DNA from: Hafnia paralvei ATCC 29927 | GTDB lineage: Bacteria > Pseudomonadota > Gammaproteobacteria > Enterobacterales > Enterobacteriaceae | Direction: 5' to 3' | Assembly: GCF_001655005.1 (NCBI RefSeq) | Contig: NZ_LXET01000064.1 | Coordinates: forward strand, 1 to 64,000 | DNA: 64,000 bases | Part shown: piece by piece, positions 6,374-15,761 of the stretch | Numbering within the stretch: the stretch's first letter is position 1 | How the letters are laid out: each line of letters starts with the position of its first letter | Translations under genes and position numbers: made by a program | Notes under the pieces: generated by a model | Databases searched by the model: none | The model's input: only the letters and a program-made list of their open reading frames with translations | What the model was told of the DNA's origin: nothing

Positions 6374-8517
6374 TTTATTCCATCCTCTCCACCACCTGGT
6401 TTTTGGTTACTATTTGATTTTACACCTGGAGTTCGTTGTAGTCCATGAGAAAAACCAGCAAACATGCTTTTAGTTGACTCTGCCATTCCGCCTAAAATAC
6501 TCGCTGCTTCTCGGCCACCTAACCATGATATTACATAATCTGGCATTGTGACTTGTAATGCGAATACACGAGTCACTGTAGTAGTACAAACTCTTGCGTA
6601 AACCATTAATAGGCCAACCATAGAAACAATTCCCGTTATTGAATTTGCTTGTACGTTTGCAATGACAGGGCCAAATAACATATTTAATAATGTACCAATA
6701 GCAACGATAACTAAGCTTGCAAAGGCAAAGCCTAAAACCATTAACATGGGGCGTATCTGAGCATCTATTAGAAATATATAACCGTATGCTGATCTACTCC
6801 CTTTTTCTTCCTCTGTACCTATGTGTGTTGCAGCCCATAATGAACCTCCTGTCGCACCAACTAATACACTTACAATCCAATTAGCTGCAGCGGATAACCA
6901 GAATATAAATGGAATCATAGGTAGATATATAGAAAGGCTAAATCCAACACCTAGAAGCATAAGCAAAATGAAATATACAAATGGAGATATGCTGTCGAGC
7001 ACTGCTGCAATTGCTTCTAAAGTATTTCCTGATAGAAACGATAATACACTACCCCAAATGCCATTTGTTGTTGCTCGAGATAACACTTTAGCTGTAGTGA
7101 AAAGACCAAAACTAATTTCTGCGCCACCTAATGTCAGATCTCCTATTGCCTTCATTTTTAATAAAGGACTCATCTGGTTGCTATTGACCTGATCGCTACC
7201 TAGGTCATAAGTAGCAATTGCATTGGTGAATCTCTGCATAGGTGACCCCAATATACCTACAAAGACCGCACTTGCATCTGATGCGTCTTTGGCCTCTTGG
7301 GTATTCTTTGCTGTTTGGGTACCTAAAGGCGGTGTGTAGGGGGAGTTTTGAAGTTGTGCATGATAGGCTGTCATCACATTATTCAGCGTATCACTCACAC
7401 CAATATCGCCAAGCGATGTCTGACCGCTGACCACGGGTTTGAGTGCCACTGCATCACTGACTTTTTGGTTAGCTGTTGCGAATGTCTGATACCACGCTCC
7501 CAGTGAAAGCCAACCACTCTTCTTGAGTTGTGCTGTCATGGCGGTCGCTAGCTCGTTGCCATTCCCCTGCGCGTTTACCACTTTATTGATGGTATCTTCA
7601 TATGTGTGTGCCGCTTGCTGGATGGCCGTTTCTGCATCAGGGATAGCGCCACTTCCATTCTTTTGCTTATTCAGCAGGGCAGTGACGAACGCCGAGGCAT
7701 TTTGACTTAATGTGTTCTGCATCTGATTCATGGCATTACGCTGCGCAGACTCGATAGCATCCGTGTTCACATTAGGTGAGAACAACCAGCCCGTCATGCT
7801 GTTCTTACTCGACGCCGGTAATCGCGCCGAACCACAGCTGGCACTGCCGTTGGTGATTTCAAATCCGTCCGTGACACTCTTGATGGCCATGAGCGGCGTA
7901 TCGCTTTTCCCATATTGGCCATACATGCTGCTGAGTTCAGCGTTGGTCGCGTACATGCACAAATTCATTTCATAAATAGCGCGCGCAGAACTCACGGTTT
8001 GCGGCGCGACGGGTTGCATCACCAGTGAATAGCCGCTTTGCATCAGGTCAGCAATTTTGTCTGTCATCAGGTTAGCGCTGCCGATACCCATAACGGATAC
8101 GGCCCACAGAAAGACCAGTTGTGCTAGTGACCAGCCTGATACCGTGGGTACCAGAAATAGAAAACCCGCGACCGTTGTGACGACCGCCATTGGCGTAGCA
8201 CCACTGCCAAACACTTTCCCAGTGTGTCCCGCTTTGGTGATGTGCTTGAGGCTTATCATCAAGAACCAGATAACAGCGAGGGCAAAGACGATACCGTTAA
8301 AAATGAAGAAGAGTTGACCGACCATTGTCGCGTTAGTGGATAGCGGGTCTGTGACAACGTCACCGAATATCATCACCAAGAGTTGACGAGACAAGTCAGT
8401 TGAGCGTTTTGCCGCCGCTTCAATGCTGTCAAAACTCACCGCTGTATCAGCGCAGGCGTATGACGCCCAAAGCAAATTGACCAGTACACTGGCATAAAGG
8501 GTTCGTAACCATTTCAT
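6370..8517 (-). CDS. traY: TraY (DotA-like) polytopic transfer protein
   Basis: Large inner-membrane protein of the I-type transfer apparatus, homologous to DotA, and in IncI1 plasmids the target of ExcA exclusion. A signal peptide (MKWLRTLYASVLVNLLWASY, then ACA) is followed by several membrane segments around residues 55-140, a long periplasmic part, and a C-terminal cluster of membrane segments. I chose the ATG at 8517 because GAGG lies seven bases upstream and a signal peptide follows directly; the ORF extends 28 codons further. The 5' part has normal composition (about 53% GC in a sampled line), but from about 7300 to the stop it falls to about 38-40%, which suggests replacement of the region encoding the C-terminal 300 residues. 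Confidence 0.83.
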   Translation of the reverse strand: MKWLRTLYASVLVNLLWASYACADTAVSFDSIEAAAKRSTDLSRQLLVMIFGDVVTDPLSTNATMVGQLFFIFNGIVFALAVIWFLMISLKHITKAGHTGKVFGSGATPMAVVTTVAGFLFLVPTVSGWSLAQLVFLWAVSVMGIGSANLMTDKIADLMQSGYSLVMQPVAPQTVSSARAIYEMNLCMYATNAELSSMYGQYGKSDTPLMAIKSVTDGFEITNGSASCGSARLPASSKNSMTGWLFSPNVNTDAIESAQRNAMNQMQNTLSQNASAFVTALLNKQKNGSGAIPDAETAIQQAAHTYEDTINKVVNAQGNGNELATAMTAQLKKSGWLSLGAWYQTFATANQKVSDAVALKPVVSGQTSLGDIGVSDTLNNVMTAYHAQLQNSPYTPPLGTQTAKNTQEAKDASDASAVFVGILGSPMQRFTNAIATYDLGSDQVNSNQMSPLLKMKAIGDLTLGGAEISFGLFTTAKVLSRATTNGIWGSVLSFLSGNTLEAIAAVLDSISPFVYFILLMLLGVGFSLSIYLPMIPFIFWLSAAANWIVSVLVGATGGSLWAATHIGTEEEKGSRSAYGYIFLIDAQIRPMLMVLGFAFASLVIVAIGTLLNMLFGPVIANVQANSITGIVSMVGLLMVYARVCTTTVTRVFALQVTMPDYVISWLGGREAASILGGMAESTKSMFAGFSHGLQRTPGVKSNSNQKPGGGEDGIK

Positions 8518-8567
8518 ATTTTGACCTCGGCCTGAACGACCGTTGATGCAAGACAGGGAGGGAGGCG

Positions 8568-9086
8568 CTAACGCCAAGGAAATAAGGTCATGCGTATCCA
8601 CGGAGTTTCATGACGAAAATCAGTGAAGGTGCCTTTTTCACCTGTATTTACCCGTTGCTCACGCAGCTGCCAGAGCCGCCACGTACAGACAATGGCCTGC
8701 AGAAAAGGAATACTGCTCAGTCCCAACAAGACCACCATAATCACACTCGCTCGCAACAGTAATGAGAAAGTCGATATTCCGCTGGCGAGTACGGCTAACA
8801 GTAAACCGAAGGCCAATAGGGCGGGGATAGCGCTCATCACCAGATAAAGCCGTTTACGTCGGATCTGCTGGCGTTCGATAGCCTCGATATCCATGCCGCT
8901 GGCTGTTACAGCTTCCTGCCAACTTAACTCGGGCTGCCGGCGACGCCGCGCAATAAGTTTTCTGGCCACACGCATGCGCTGCAGTTGCTTACCCAGTGAA
9001 GGAATAATACGGTTTTTGGTGTAGCGTGCTTCAGATAGCGGAACAAAGAGGTTGGCCAGAAAATACAGGCCGGTTTTTATCTTCAT
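8568..9086 (-). CDS. traX: TraX transfer protein
   Basis: A 172-residue membrane protein between traW and traY, the R64 traX position. It has a basic N-terminal half and two adjacent membrane segments (about residues 80-130, LYLVMSAIPALLAFGLLLAV and the next). The start overlaps the traW stop as ATGA, with GGGGG eight bases upstream. Its molecular role is unknown. The call rests mainly on gene order and topology. Confidence 0.65.
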   Translation of the reverse strand: MKIKTGLYFLANLFVPLSEARYTKNRIIPSLGKQLQRMRVARKLIARRRRQPELSWQEAVTASGMDIEAIERQQIRRKRLYLVMSAIPALLAFGLLLAVLASGISTFSLLLRASVIMVVLLGLSSIPFLQAIVCTWRLWQLREQRVNTGEKGTFTDFRHETPWIRMTLFPWR

Positions 9087-10303
9087 CGCGCAGCCCCCGC
9101 TTTAACTTGTTCCATCTTGCCAGCCAACTGCGGTCGGTAATGTTCTGTGGCCATCAGCGCCAGCTGCTGACCGACCAGAATGTTGCTCTTTTCCTGTTCG
9201 TGCTTGATGCCTAACGCCAGCCAGTTACCCAGGTTTTGCACGCGAATTTGCTCGCGAACAAGGTTGTCACCTTCCATCTGCTGCAGGTCAGCTAAGTAGG
9301 CAGTATTGGCATAGCGCCTTCCCACTTCGAATGATTCAAATTCACGCTGAGACATTTGACCGGATGATTGCGCCTGTTGCGATGCGGTGTCATTAAAGTA
9401 ACTTTGTGCCGAAGGCACCTTCAGCGCGTCTTTCAAGGCATCTTTAGTGGCCGCATTCGGAGAACTTGCAGCAATCATGGCCATTTGCGGTTCGCGGGCC
9501 GCATCCATGATGCCCTCGTACTGTGTCATCAGTCCTGCATACTGCTTACCCGAAGCCGTTTTGACCTCGCCTTTACCTAATTGACGCCCCGCTGAAGGGG
9601 CGGTGGTATTGAGGGTGTAGGCGACGGCTGCGTCAATCTGAGTCTGCGTGAACGTCAAATCAGGCGTTTTGCCCACCTTTCCGGCACCGTCGAGTAAAGA
9701 CGCTAACTGCTTATCACCGCCCGGATACTGCGATACGCTTGGACACAAATCGGTACCGCCGTAAGCCGCATAATCTGTGGCATCGCACCACTGCCCGTGT
9801 AGGGCTGCGCTCTGATATTGCACCTGTTCTGGTGCCGGTGTGGCTTCGGTTAAGGCCGTCTTCAACTGACTATTACTGACGCCGCCGCCACGCGAATAGC
9901 CGCTCTGCGTGGCACGGGCTTGACTATTGACGCGGGCCGCTGCTCCCGAGGTAGATTCTGTACAAATCGTTTCAGGAACGGCAAAGCTTCGTCGGGCTTG
10001 TTCAAGCCGTTCAGACTGGCGCGCGAAGCTATCCTGTGTTGCTCTTGATTGCTCAGCCTGCTCGATCATAGAAGATATTTTGTCGCCGTTGGCATTGATG
10101 GCCGCGCCCACCTGATGCTGCGTCGTCGATATCTCGGTTAATGTGCCATTAGCCGCGCGAAGTTGAGGCATAACATCGCGCGTAATAGGCACGCTACTGT
10201 TTACGTTAACCGTAGCGGCCCACGTTGGCGTGGTAACGAGTAATGAAATCAGGGATATCGTGAAAATAGCGGGGCGGGTATATCGGTGAGTTTTTTTGTC
10301 CAT
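9083..10303 (-). CDS. traW: TraW transfer protein, exported
   Basis: A 406-residue protein with a signal peptide (TISLISLLVTTPTWA, then ATVNVNSS). A mainly helical, Gln/Ala-rich periplasmic body follows, with a likely coiled coil at residues 60-100. Four cysteines lie at CTES and in the CDATDYAAYGGTDLC region. It sits between traU and traX as in R64. The ORF can extend to a GTG seven codons upstream, overlapping the traU stop; I prefer the ATG because the signal peptide begins there. Function within the complex is not established. Confidence 0.68.
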   Translation of the reverse strand: MDKKTHRYTRPAIFTISLISLLVTTPTWAATVNVNSSVPITRDVMPQLRAANGTLTEISTTQHQVGAAINANGDKISSMIEQAEQSRATQDSFARQSERLEQARRSFAVPETICTESTSGAAARVNSQARATQSGYSRGGGVSNSQLKTALTEATPAPEQVQYQSAALHGQWCDATDYAAYGGTDLCPSVSQYPGGDKQLASLLDGAGKVGKTPDLTFTQTQIDAAVAYTLNTTAPSAGRQLGKGEVKTASGKQYAGLMTQYEGIMDAAREPQMAMIAASSPNAATKDALKDALKVPSAQSYFNDTASQQAQSSGQMSQREFESFEVGRRYANTAYLADLQQMEGDNLVREQIRVQNLGNWLALGIKHEQEKSNILVGQQLALMATEHYRPQLAGKMEQVKAGAAR

Positions 10304-10320
10304 TTTACGCTCTCTGTTTG

Positions 10321-13300
10321 TCACCCTTGCAGGTAGCCGTAATCGCTGAGAAGTTGATTGGCAAGGAGATTGACCACGCTGGTGTCATCCTCATTACTTG
10401 CCTTATCTTTCATATGGTTAAGTTGCGCGCTGGCGCTACCGCGAGGAAATTTTGTGGCCAGCAGTTCACGGGCGACATGCGACCCTAGTTTTTCAGTGAG
10501 TCGTTTCCTCAAGGCACGGTCAGCGGGCGTTGAGTTCAGCGCCCACAGTTCGCGAGGTCCAACGGCGTGTTTGAGCAATTGCGCAACATTGCCGCGTGAG
10601 GTTTTGAAGATGCCCAAAAAGGTGGTTCCCGAACCATCAGGCGCTGCGCCCGGTGGGGTTGTCAGCAGACGCCGCAGGGTTATCTCCGGAATTTGATAGG
10701 CTTTGGTGAGTAGTGAAAAATCTTTCTCACGGACGCGCATCATGTAGACGGAGTTCGCTGACTCAAGCAGATCAGGCGGGTAGTCATCAGGATATTGAGA
10801 AGCAAAAACCGTGCGTACACCGAACTTACGTTGTTCACGGTCTTCGGTCTGCAGCGCATCCCACAACACCTGTACTCCTTTGATATTGTGCATTTCATCG
10901 ATGAATATCAGTTTGGTTTCCTGATCCAACTGTTCAATACGTTTGCGATGCAACGGGATGTAGCGAGGATCAAGATTGGCATAAAGTTCATCCTGAATTT
11001 GCGGCAGGTAAAAGTCATTTCCTCCGCCAATCTGACGCGCAAATTGATACATGATGCCGGTCTTTAATTTGCCTTCCGGTGTGGGTTTTCCAGCGACGTT
11101 ATTGACATCGACAATCGCAATACGGGTTTCTGGACTGAATATAAGCCGAGTTCTACCTGACAGCAGGGGATAGTCGGTCAGGGCTTTGGCCAGACACCGT
11201 GAAACATACTGCAGTAAGGATTCTTGAGTTCCTGGTCGTGTCACGCCAACAAAATTATCGGCTAGCTCTTTTTTGCTAAGTTCATTCTGCAGGTCGTTTA
11301 GTAGCGGCACCGCCTGTGACTGTGCCAGTGTTGCTTCCGAGACATAGCCTTTATCAAACAACATATCGCGGACTTCATACCATGTTGCCGACACCCACCA
11401 TTCTGGCGAGTAAGCATGAAGAATTTCGCTTTCTTCGAGTGCACGATCAACTTCAGGAACAAGCCCTGCCCCATAGCGCGTCGGGTTAATTTCTCCCTTT
11501 TCTTTGAAAGCACTATCGACAATCCTCCCAAGAATATCGGCGCAGCTGGTAGGGTCAGGCGGCAATCCTGTCGCTGGATCTGCGCATAAGCTTTTGAGTA
11601 AGCTCAAAATGTAATCACGTTCTGTACTTAGTGGGGCTTTTAATCCCAGCTGGATATCCATCGGATTACGGCAGTGCTCAGCGGTATTTTTCAGAACAAT
11701 ACTGACAATCTTATGTTTCGCATCGTCTGGCAGCGCATCATGGACGATGTCGTAGAACCCTTGCGTGGTGTATCCCTTATCGATGAGTAACATAAAGGGA
11801 ATATCAATATTGCTGTTGGCCAGAAACGAGAGATGGCTACTGTTAGCGATCACCGACTTACCTGAGCCGGGTGGCCCCATAATGATCTCGGTGTGTTTCT
11901 CCTGCAAAGGACTGGCTAACTTTATGACGAACGGTTTGCGCCCCGGAGTCAGATAGACAACGTTGCCTTCAGACCAGGGACTGCACGGCTGCTGCAGCGG
12001 TAACAGGCGTAATGCGTCAGACAGGGTAGAGAACATCAGGTTAGGGCCGCTATAGCTGGAAACTGCGGGTAGTGTTGATATCCATGCACGCACCGGATCA
12101 CCAAAGGTTCCCGTGACATCAGTGATCCCCCACCCCTGCAGTGATTTCTTGAGCAGGGTGAGATTACGCTGCAGCGCTTTATTGTCGCGGTGCCACGTAC
12201 TGGCGGTAATGCTTAATACGACAATCGGGTCCTTTTTATCCTGCTCCAGCAACCACTGTACGGATTCATACTGTTGACGCAGGGCAGGGATAATCGCCAG
12301 AAAGGTTAATAGGAAATTTTTATAACCGAGCTGTGAGGCACCGCCCGGCATAATATCGAACCGTAAACGCCACGGCACCTGACGGGGGACGTTGGCAAAG
12401 AGTTCGGGGAAGATTTGCGGCCGCTGCGGGAATAACGTCATGGCCAGTTGACCGTGGAAGAACCCGTCTACTTCCACAATGGCCCCTTCTGTGGAGACTT
12501 GGGTATCGCAGTATTGATAGTTCAGGTGAGGGGCAAGACATGCACTGATATCTTTGCCATCACCTCTTATTTTGCCATGTGGCATGACGCGGTCACCGGG
12601 AAGTAAAGGTTGCCAGTACGGTGACGTGCTGCTTTTTTCGATTTCATCACGAATGATGCGGCCTGTTTCGTGCGCATCCATAAGACGGACAGACACACCG
12701 TTGTTTCCTGCGTTCATGTCGAAGATAAGCTTGTCTAGAAATGCATCATGACGAAGTTTTAAACCTTCAAATTCAGAGTAGATCGGGTTTTGTGAGAATC
12801 GCGCTTCAGGTAATTCACCCAGCGCGTTTTGTCTGCGGATTTCGTTTTTGTGTTCATCGGCAGGCAGGGCACCGATGGCGGTATACACCACTAGAAAAAC
12901 CCGCTCACGCGCCATATAGGGCGACATCTTTTCGATACGCTCTTGTGCCACGTCGTCCATATCCAGATGCAGGTGCTTCCATCCGCGGCGCAGCGGCTTC
13001 ATGAGCTCGGTCATTTCTTCTTTTCCACGATCGGGATCGTGTTCAAACACAACACTGAGCTTATAACCTAATGCTTTAAAATCACCTGTCAGCTTGTCGG
13101 CCAGATGGGTATAAAAGAACTGAAATGTGCCTGACTTAGGGGGTTGTCCTTCGGGGGATTCTTCAAAGCTGAAATCTCGAAATGCGCCCTTAATTTCCAG
13201 ACAGCTGACAAAGTCATTATTCTTGGTCGTCTGAATGTAGGCCGCATCCATAGACGGATGGCGGATTTTGTCATCGTCTGTTAAGCCGATAACGGTGCGC

Positions 13301-13383
13301 AGGTCACAATAGTCTGCGAAGTTTTGGCCCAGCGTGTAGCGTGACAGCCACGCCAGTGCGTCTTCAATTTTATCGAGGATCAT
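10321..13383 (-). CDS. traU: TraU (DotO/IcmB-like) VirB4-type ATPase
   Basis: Energises assembly and operation of the transfer channel at the inner membrane. The 1020 residues match the size of R64 TraU. Walker A is GPPGSGKS near residue 514 and Walker B is KLIFIDEMHN near residue 830. The N-terminal domain resembles other DotO/IcmB proteins. The ATG overlaps the traT stop as ATGA; the ORF continues 15 codons upstream inside traT, but the coupled start is more likely. No defect is visible. Confidence 0.88.
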   Translation of the reverse strand: MILDKIEDALAWLSRYTLGQNFADYCDLRTVIGLTDDDKIRHPSMDAAYIQTTKNNDFVSCLEIKGAFRDFSFEESPEGQPPKSGTFQFFYTHLADKLTGDFKALGYKLSVVFEHDPDRGKEEMTELMKPLRRGWKHLHLDMDDVAQERIEKMSPYMARERVFLVVYTAIGALPADEHKNEIRRQNALGELPEARFSQNPIYSEFEGLKLRHDAFLDKLIFDMNAGNNGVSVRLMDAHETGRIIRDEIEKSSTSPYWQPLLPGDRVMPHGKIRGDGKDISACLAPHLNYQYCDTQVSTEGAIVEVDGFFHGQLAMTLFPQRPQIFPELFANVPRQVPWRLRFDIMPGGASQLGYKNFLLTFLAIIPALRQQYESVQWLLEQDKKDPIVVLSITASTWHRDNKALQRNLTLLKKSLQGWGITDVTGTFGDPVRAWISTLPAVSSYSGPNLMFSTLSDALRLLPLQQPCSPWSEGNVVYLTPGRKPFVIKLASPLQEKHTEIIMGPPGSGKSVIANSSHLSFLANSNIDIPFMLLIDKGYTTQGFYDIVHDALPDDAKHKIVSIVLKNTAEHCRNPMDIQLGLKAPLSTERDYILSLLKSLCADPATGLPPDPTSCADILGRIVDSAFKEKGEINPTRYGAGLVPEVDRALEESEILHAYSPEWWVSATWYEVRDMLFDKGYVSEATLAQSQAVPLLNDLQNELSKKELADNFVGVTRPGTQESLLQYVSRCLAKALTDYPLLSGRTRLIFSPETRIAIVDVNNVAGKPTPEGKLKTGIMYQFARQIGGGNDFYLPQIQDELYANLDPRYIPLHRKRIEQLDQETKLIFIDEMHNIKGVQVLWDALQTEDREQRKFGVRTVFASQYPDDYPPDLLESANSVYMMRVREKDFSLLTKAYQIPEITLRRLLTTPPGAAPDGSGTTFLGIFKTSRGNVAQLLKHAVGPRELWALNSTPADRALRKRLTEKLGSHVARELLATKFPRGSASAQLNHMKDKASNEDDTSVVNLLANQLLSDYGYLQG

Positions 13384-13988
13384 GCTCCACCTTGCTTGCG
13401 GTAATGTTGATACATCAATGGCCACCAATCAGGGGTGGATTCGAGTGGGGTTAAGTCAGTGGGGGCTGGCAGACGTGAGGGGTTTAGCACCGGTGACAGG
13501 CTGTGCCATGCAGTACGTATCCCGTTGCGTTGTAAGGGTGCCGTCCTATGTAACGCTTGCGCAAAAGCACCGGGATGTGAGGTGTCAAAGCGCTTTTCTG
13601 CCAGCGTTTTATGCTCAGTAAGCCATTCCAGCAGTTGTTGGGCATCCTGACGCGTCTGTTCATCGTCACAACGAAGTGCCACGTACAACGTGCGTTGGAA
13701 GTGGCTGATATCTTCAGGTGACAAGCCGGGTAGGATTGCCATGACTGCACTGTCTGCGGTAAGCGTATTGAGTTCTTTCCATGCGCGACAAAACGGATCG
13801 ACTACCGTTAGATTGCTGTCATCGCGATTGAGTGGGTTTCCATCACGGTGTATTGCCGTATTGTGGCCAGAAGGATAACCACAATATTCACATTCGCAGC
13901 CCAATGATTGCGCATGGGAATTTTTGAGCGCACTGTCTTCTTCAGGCGAGTCACCGGCAATGGTGTGTTTAAGGTCTAACTTAAGCAT
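13380..13988 (-). CDS. traT: TraT (IcmJ/DotN-like) zinc-finger protein
   Basis: IcmJ/DotN family protein, part of the coupling complex in Legionella. Its signature is CEYCGYPSGHNTAIHRDGN near residues 29-47, followed by DDSNLTVVDPFC near residue 60, which gives a Cys-rich metal site. GGGGG four bases before the ATG supports the start. It is translationally coupled to traU. A perfect hairpin lies between traR and this gene. Confidence 0.8.
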   Translation of the reverse strand: MLKLDLKHTIAGDSPEEDSALKNSHAQSLGCECEYCGYPSGHNTAIHRDGNPLNRDDSNLTVVDPFCRAWKELNTLTADSAVMAILPGLSPEDISHFQRTLYVALRCDDEQTRQDAQQLLEWLTEHKTLAEKRFDTSHPGAFAQALHRTAPLQRNGIRTAWHSLSPVLNPSRLPAPTDLTPLESTPDWWPLMYQHYRKQGGA

Positions 13989-14020
13989 GCAACCCCCTTT
14001 TGTGTGAGGAATAAAGTGAA

Positions 14021-14043
14021 ACTCCCCGACAATGTCGGGGAGT
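14021..14043 (-). promoter_or_regulatory. Perfect hairpin between traR and traT
   Basis: ACTCCCCGAC and GTCGGGGAGT form a 10-bp stem with a three-base loop. There is no U tract after it in the direction of transcription, so it is more likely an RNA-processing or stability element, or a partial attenuator, than a full terminator. Confidence 0.6.
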
Positions 14044-14051
14044 TCTGTTCA

Positions 14052-14450
14052 TTAAATTCCTACTGGGTTTAGCCCCATCTGTTTCTGACCACGACTGACA
14101 ATCTGGCTCAGCGCTAATAAGAACAGGCCAATGCCAAACATCACGGCAATCTCCCACGGTTTGATTTGTGGGTTGTTCTTTTTCCAGCGCATCATCAGCA
14201 GTGCCAAAATGATGAAGATGATCCCAATCACGGGAGCCGCATCGAGTAGCGGCTGTTTAATGTCCGTGAAAAATCCCAGTCCGCTATTCACCATGCCACT
14301 CAGGTCATCGCCAGCGGCGTGGGCAGGTTGACTGGCCAGTGCGCTTAATAACAGCCCGCTTAACCACAGTGAAGTGCGGCGGCGAAGTTGATAAACGCGC
14401 AGGGAAAGTTCTACTGCAGACCACAGCATGATATTTTTCAACGTTTTCAT
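14052..14450 (-). CDS. traR: TraR (IcmD/DotP-like) small membrane protein
   Basis: A 132-residue protein with an N-terminal hydrophobic segment ending SALASQPAHA (probable signal peptide) and two further membrane helices (PVIGIIFIILALLMMRWKK and IAVMFGIGLFLLALSQIV). This topology and size fit R64 TraR and IcmD/DotP. It lies between traQ and traT as expected. Confidence 0.72.
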   Translation of the reverse strand: MKTLKNIMLWSAVELSLRVYQLRRRTSLWLSGLLLSALASQPAHAAGDDLSGMVNSGLGFFTDIKQPLLDAAPVIGIIFIILALLMMRWKKNNPQIKPWEIAVMFGIGLFLLALSQIVSRGQKQMGLNPVGI

Positions 14451-14465
14451 AGTATTCCTTAATTA

Positions 14466-14996
14466 TTACCAGTGAATATTGATTGTGTTTTGAATGGCGT
14501 TAAGCACCGCCGGATTGCAGATTAAAAGCACGCCGCAAACGAAGCGCTTGATACCTGATGTGATGTCATCACCGCGTGATAGCCCGGTGTGACCGTCTTT
14601 TTGAGACCGTCGCAGGCGCAACAGTCCATTGAGAACAAAAAACCATCCCACCGTCTGCAAGACGGTTAGGCCCGCATTGACCGCTTGGGCTGCGGGACCA
14701 TAACGGGCCTCCGGTACATACGAGATGGCATCGTATGTCACGGCACCTAACGCAAACTGATTGGCGCCAGCATTAACAACGCTCTCAATGCTGATGATGC
14801 AACACCCGAGTAGTAGGACAGCGAGAAAGGTGCCAGCGGAGTCAGCTCGCTGACCGCGCCGAGTTCGTCCCGCCTGACCAGACAGATAAAGAATGATAAG
14901 GGCGATGCCACCGACGCCTGCGATGGCTAGAACCAGTTGCGTTGTGATAGCGGATAAACTGTTTGCCGCATTGGCCAACATCTGGACAAAGTCCAT
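14466..14996 (-). CDS. traQ: TraQ membrane protein
   Basis: A 176-residue polytopic protein with about four membrane helices (residues 17-40, 53-72, 105-125 and 150-170) and a basic loop GRTRRGQRAD. It matches the position and topology of R64 TraQ, related to IcmC/DotE or IcmD in the Dot/Icm scheme. Its precise role is unknown. Confidence 0.7.
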   Translation of the reverse strand: MDFVQMLANAANSLSAITTQLVLAIAGVGGIALIILYLSGQAGRTRRGQRADSAGTFLAVLLLGCCIISIESVVNAGANQFALGAVTYDAISYVPEARYGPAAQAVNAGLTVLQTVGWFFVLNGLLRLRRSQKDGHTGLSRGDDITSGIKRFVCGVLLICNPAVLNAIQNTINIHW

Positions 14997-15005
14997 ATCC
15001 TCTCC

Positions 15006-15761
15006 TTAACGAATGACGCCCGATGAGGTCACCACTTCACGTTTGCTTTCATCGATGCGTAAAACCGTCGCGCCGGCAAAGTGGTCACCGGGTCTTAATG
15101 CCCAGCTGCTGCCTTGCCACGTCACCCATGCCAGTCCGGGATACAGGCTGTTAATCTTCGCCTTATTTCCTGACCAGCGTGTTTTCGCTGACGTTTTAGT
15201 CGACGTTACTGGGGTTTTGGCCATCGATGCCGTTTGGGTCGGTGCCGCAATGACCGTGGGGGCCTGACGCGTCTTTTGTATCTCTGAGAGCTGTTGCTCA
15301 ACGTGGTCAAGGCGGCGCGCTAATGCCGTTAATCCTTCACGCGTTTTCTCGCTGTAGACCTGTTGGGAATTTAACGCCCTCGAGACTTCCTCTGCGAGAG
15401 AGTCCGTGGGCGTCTCGGGCGGGGCTATTGTTGGCGTGTCTTGGTCTAATGCTGTCGGTTGAGAAGGGGACGGTGAAGATTCAGGTATGGGAGGTGGTGT
15501 TACTGCCACCGGACTCGTGGTTTCCACGGGCTGCGCTGCCGTGAATTGGGGTTGAGCTGGCGCTTGTGTGCTGCTCCCACTCATTTTCCAGGTTAACCCC
15601 AAAATAGCAAAAATCGCCAGTGCGGCGATTTGAACTTTGGGCTGGTCATATAACGGACGCTTTTTAGGCTTATCCGATGAGATAATGGGCGAGTCTGCCG
15701 TGAGCTCATCGTCGTCCAAGGGTTCGGGCGCGGTTAACTCGGGATCAAAGTGTGGTTTCAT
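15006..15761 (-). CDS. traP: TraP inner-membrane protein (DotF/IcmG-like position)
   Basis: A 251-residue bitopic protein: an acidic cytoplasmic N terminus, one membrane segment (VQIAALAIFAILGLTW, about residues 44-60), a Pro/Thr/Ser-rich linker, a likely coiled coil (about residues 120-160) and a compact C-terminal domain with WVTWQGSSWALRPGD. The start overlaps the traO stop (ATGA). This layout fits R64 TraP and DotF/IcmG, which sit in the inner-membrane part of the core complex. Confidence 0.75.
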   Translation of the reverse strand: MKPHFDPELTAPEPLDDDELTADSPIISSDKPKKRPLYDQPKVQIAALAIFAILGLTWKMSGSSTQAPAQPQFTAAQPVETTSPVAVTPPPIPESSPSPSQPTALDQDTPTIAPPETPTDSLAEEVSRALNSQQVYSEKTREGLTALARRLDHVEQQLSEIQKTRQAPTVIAAPTQTASMAKTPVTSTKTSAKTRWSGNKAKINSLYPGLAWVTWQGSSWALRPGDHFAGATVLRIDESKREVVTSSGVIR

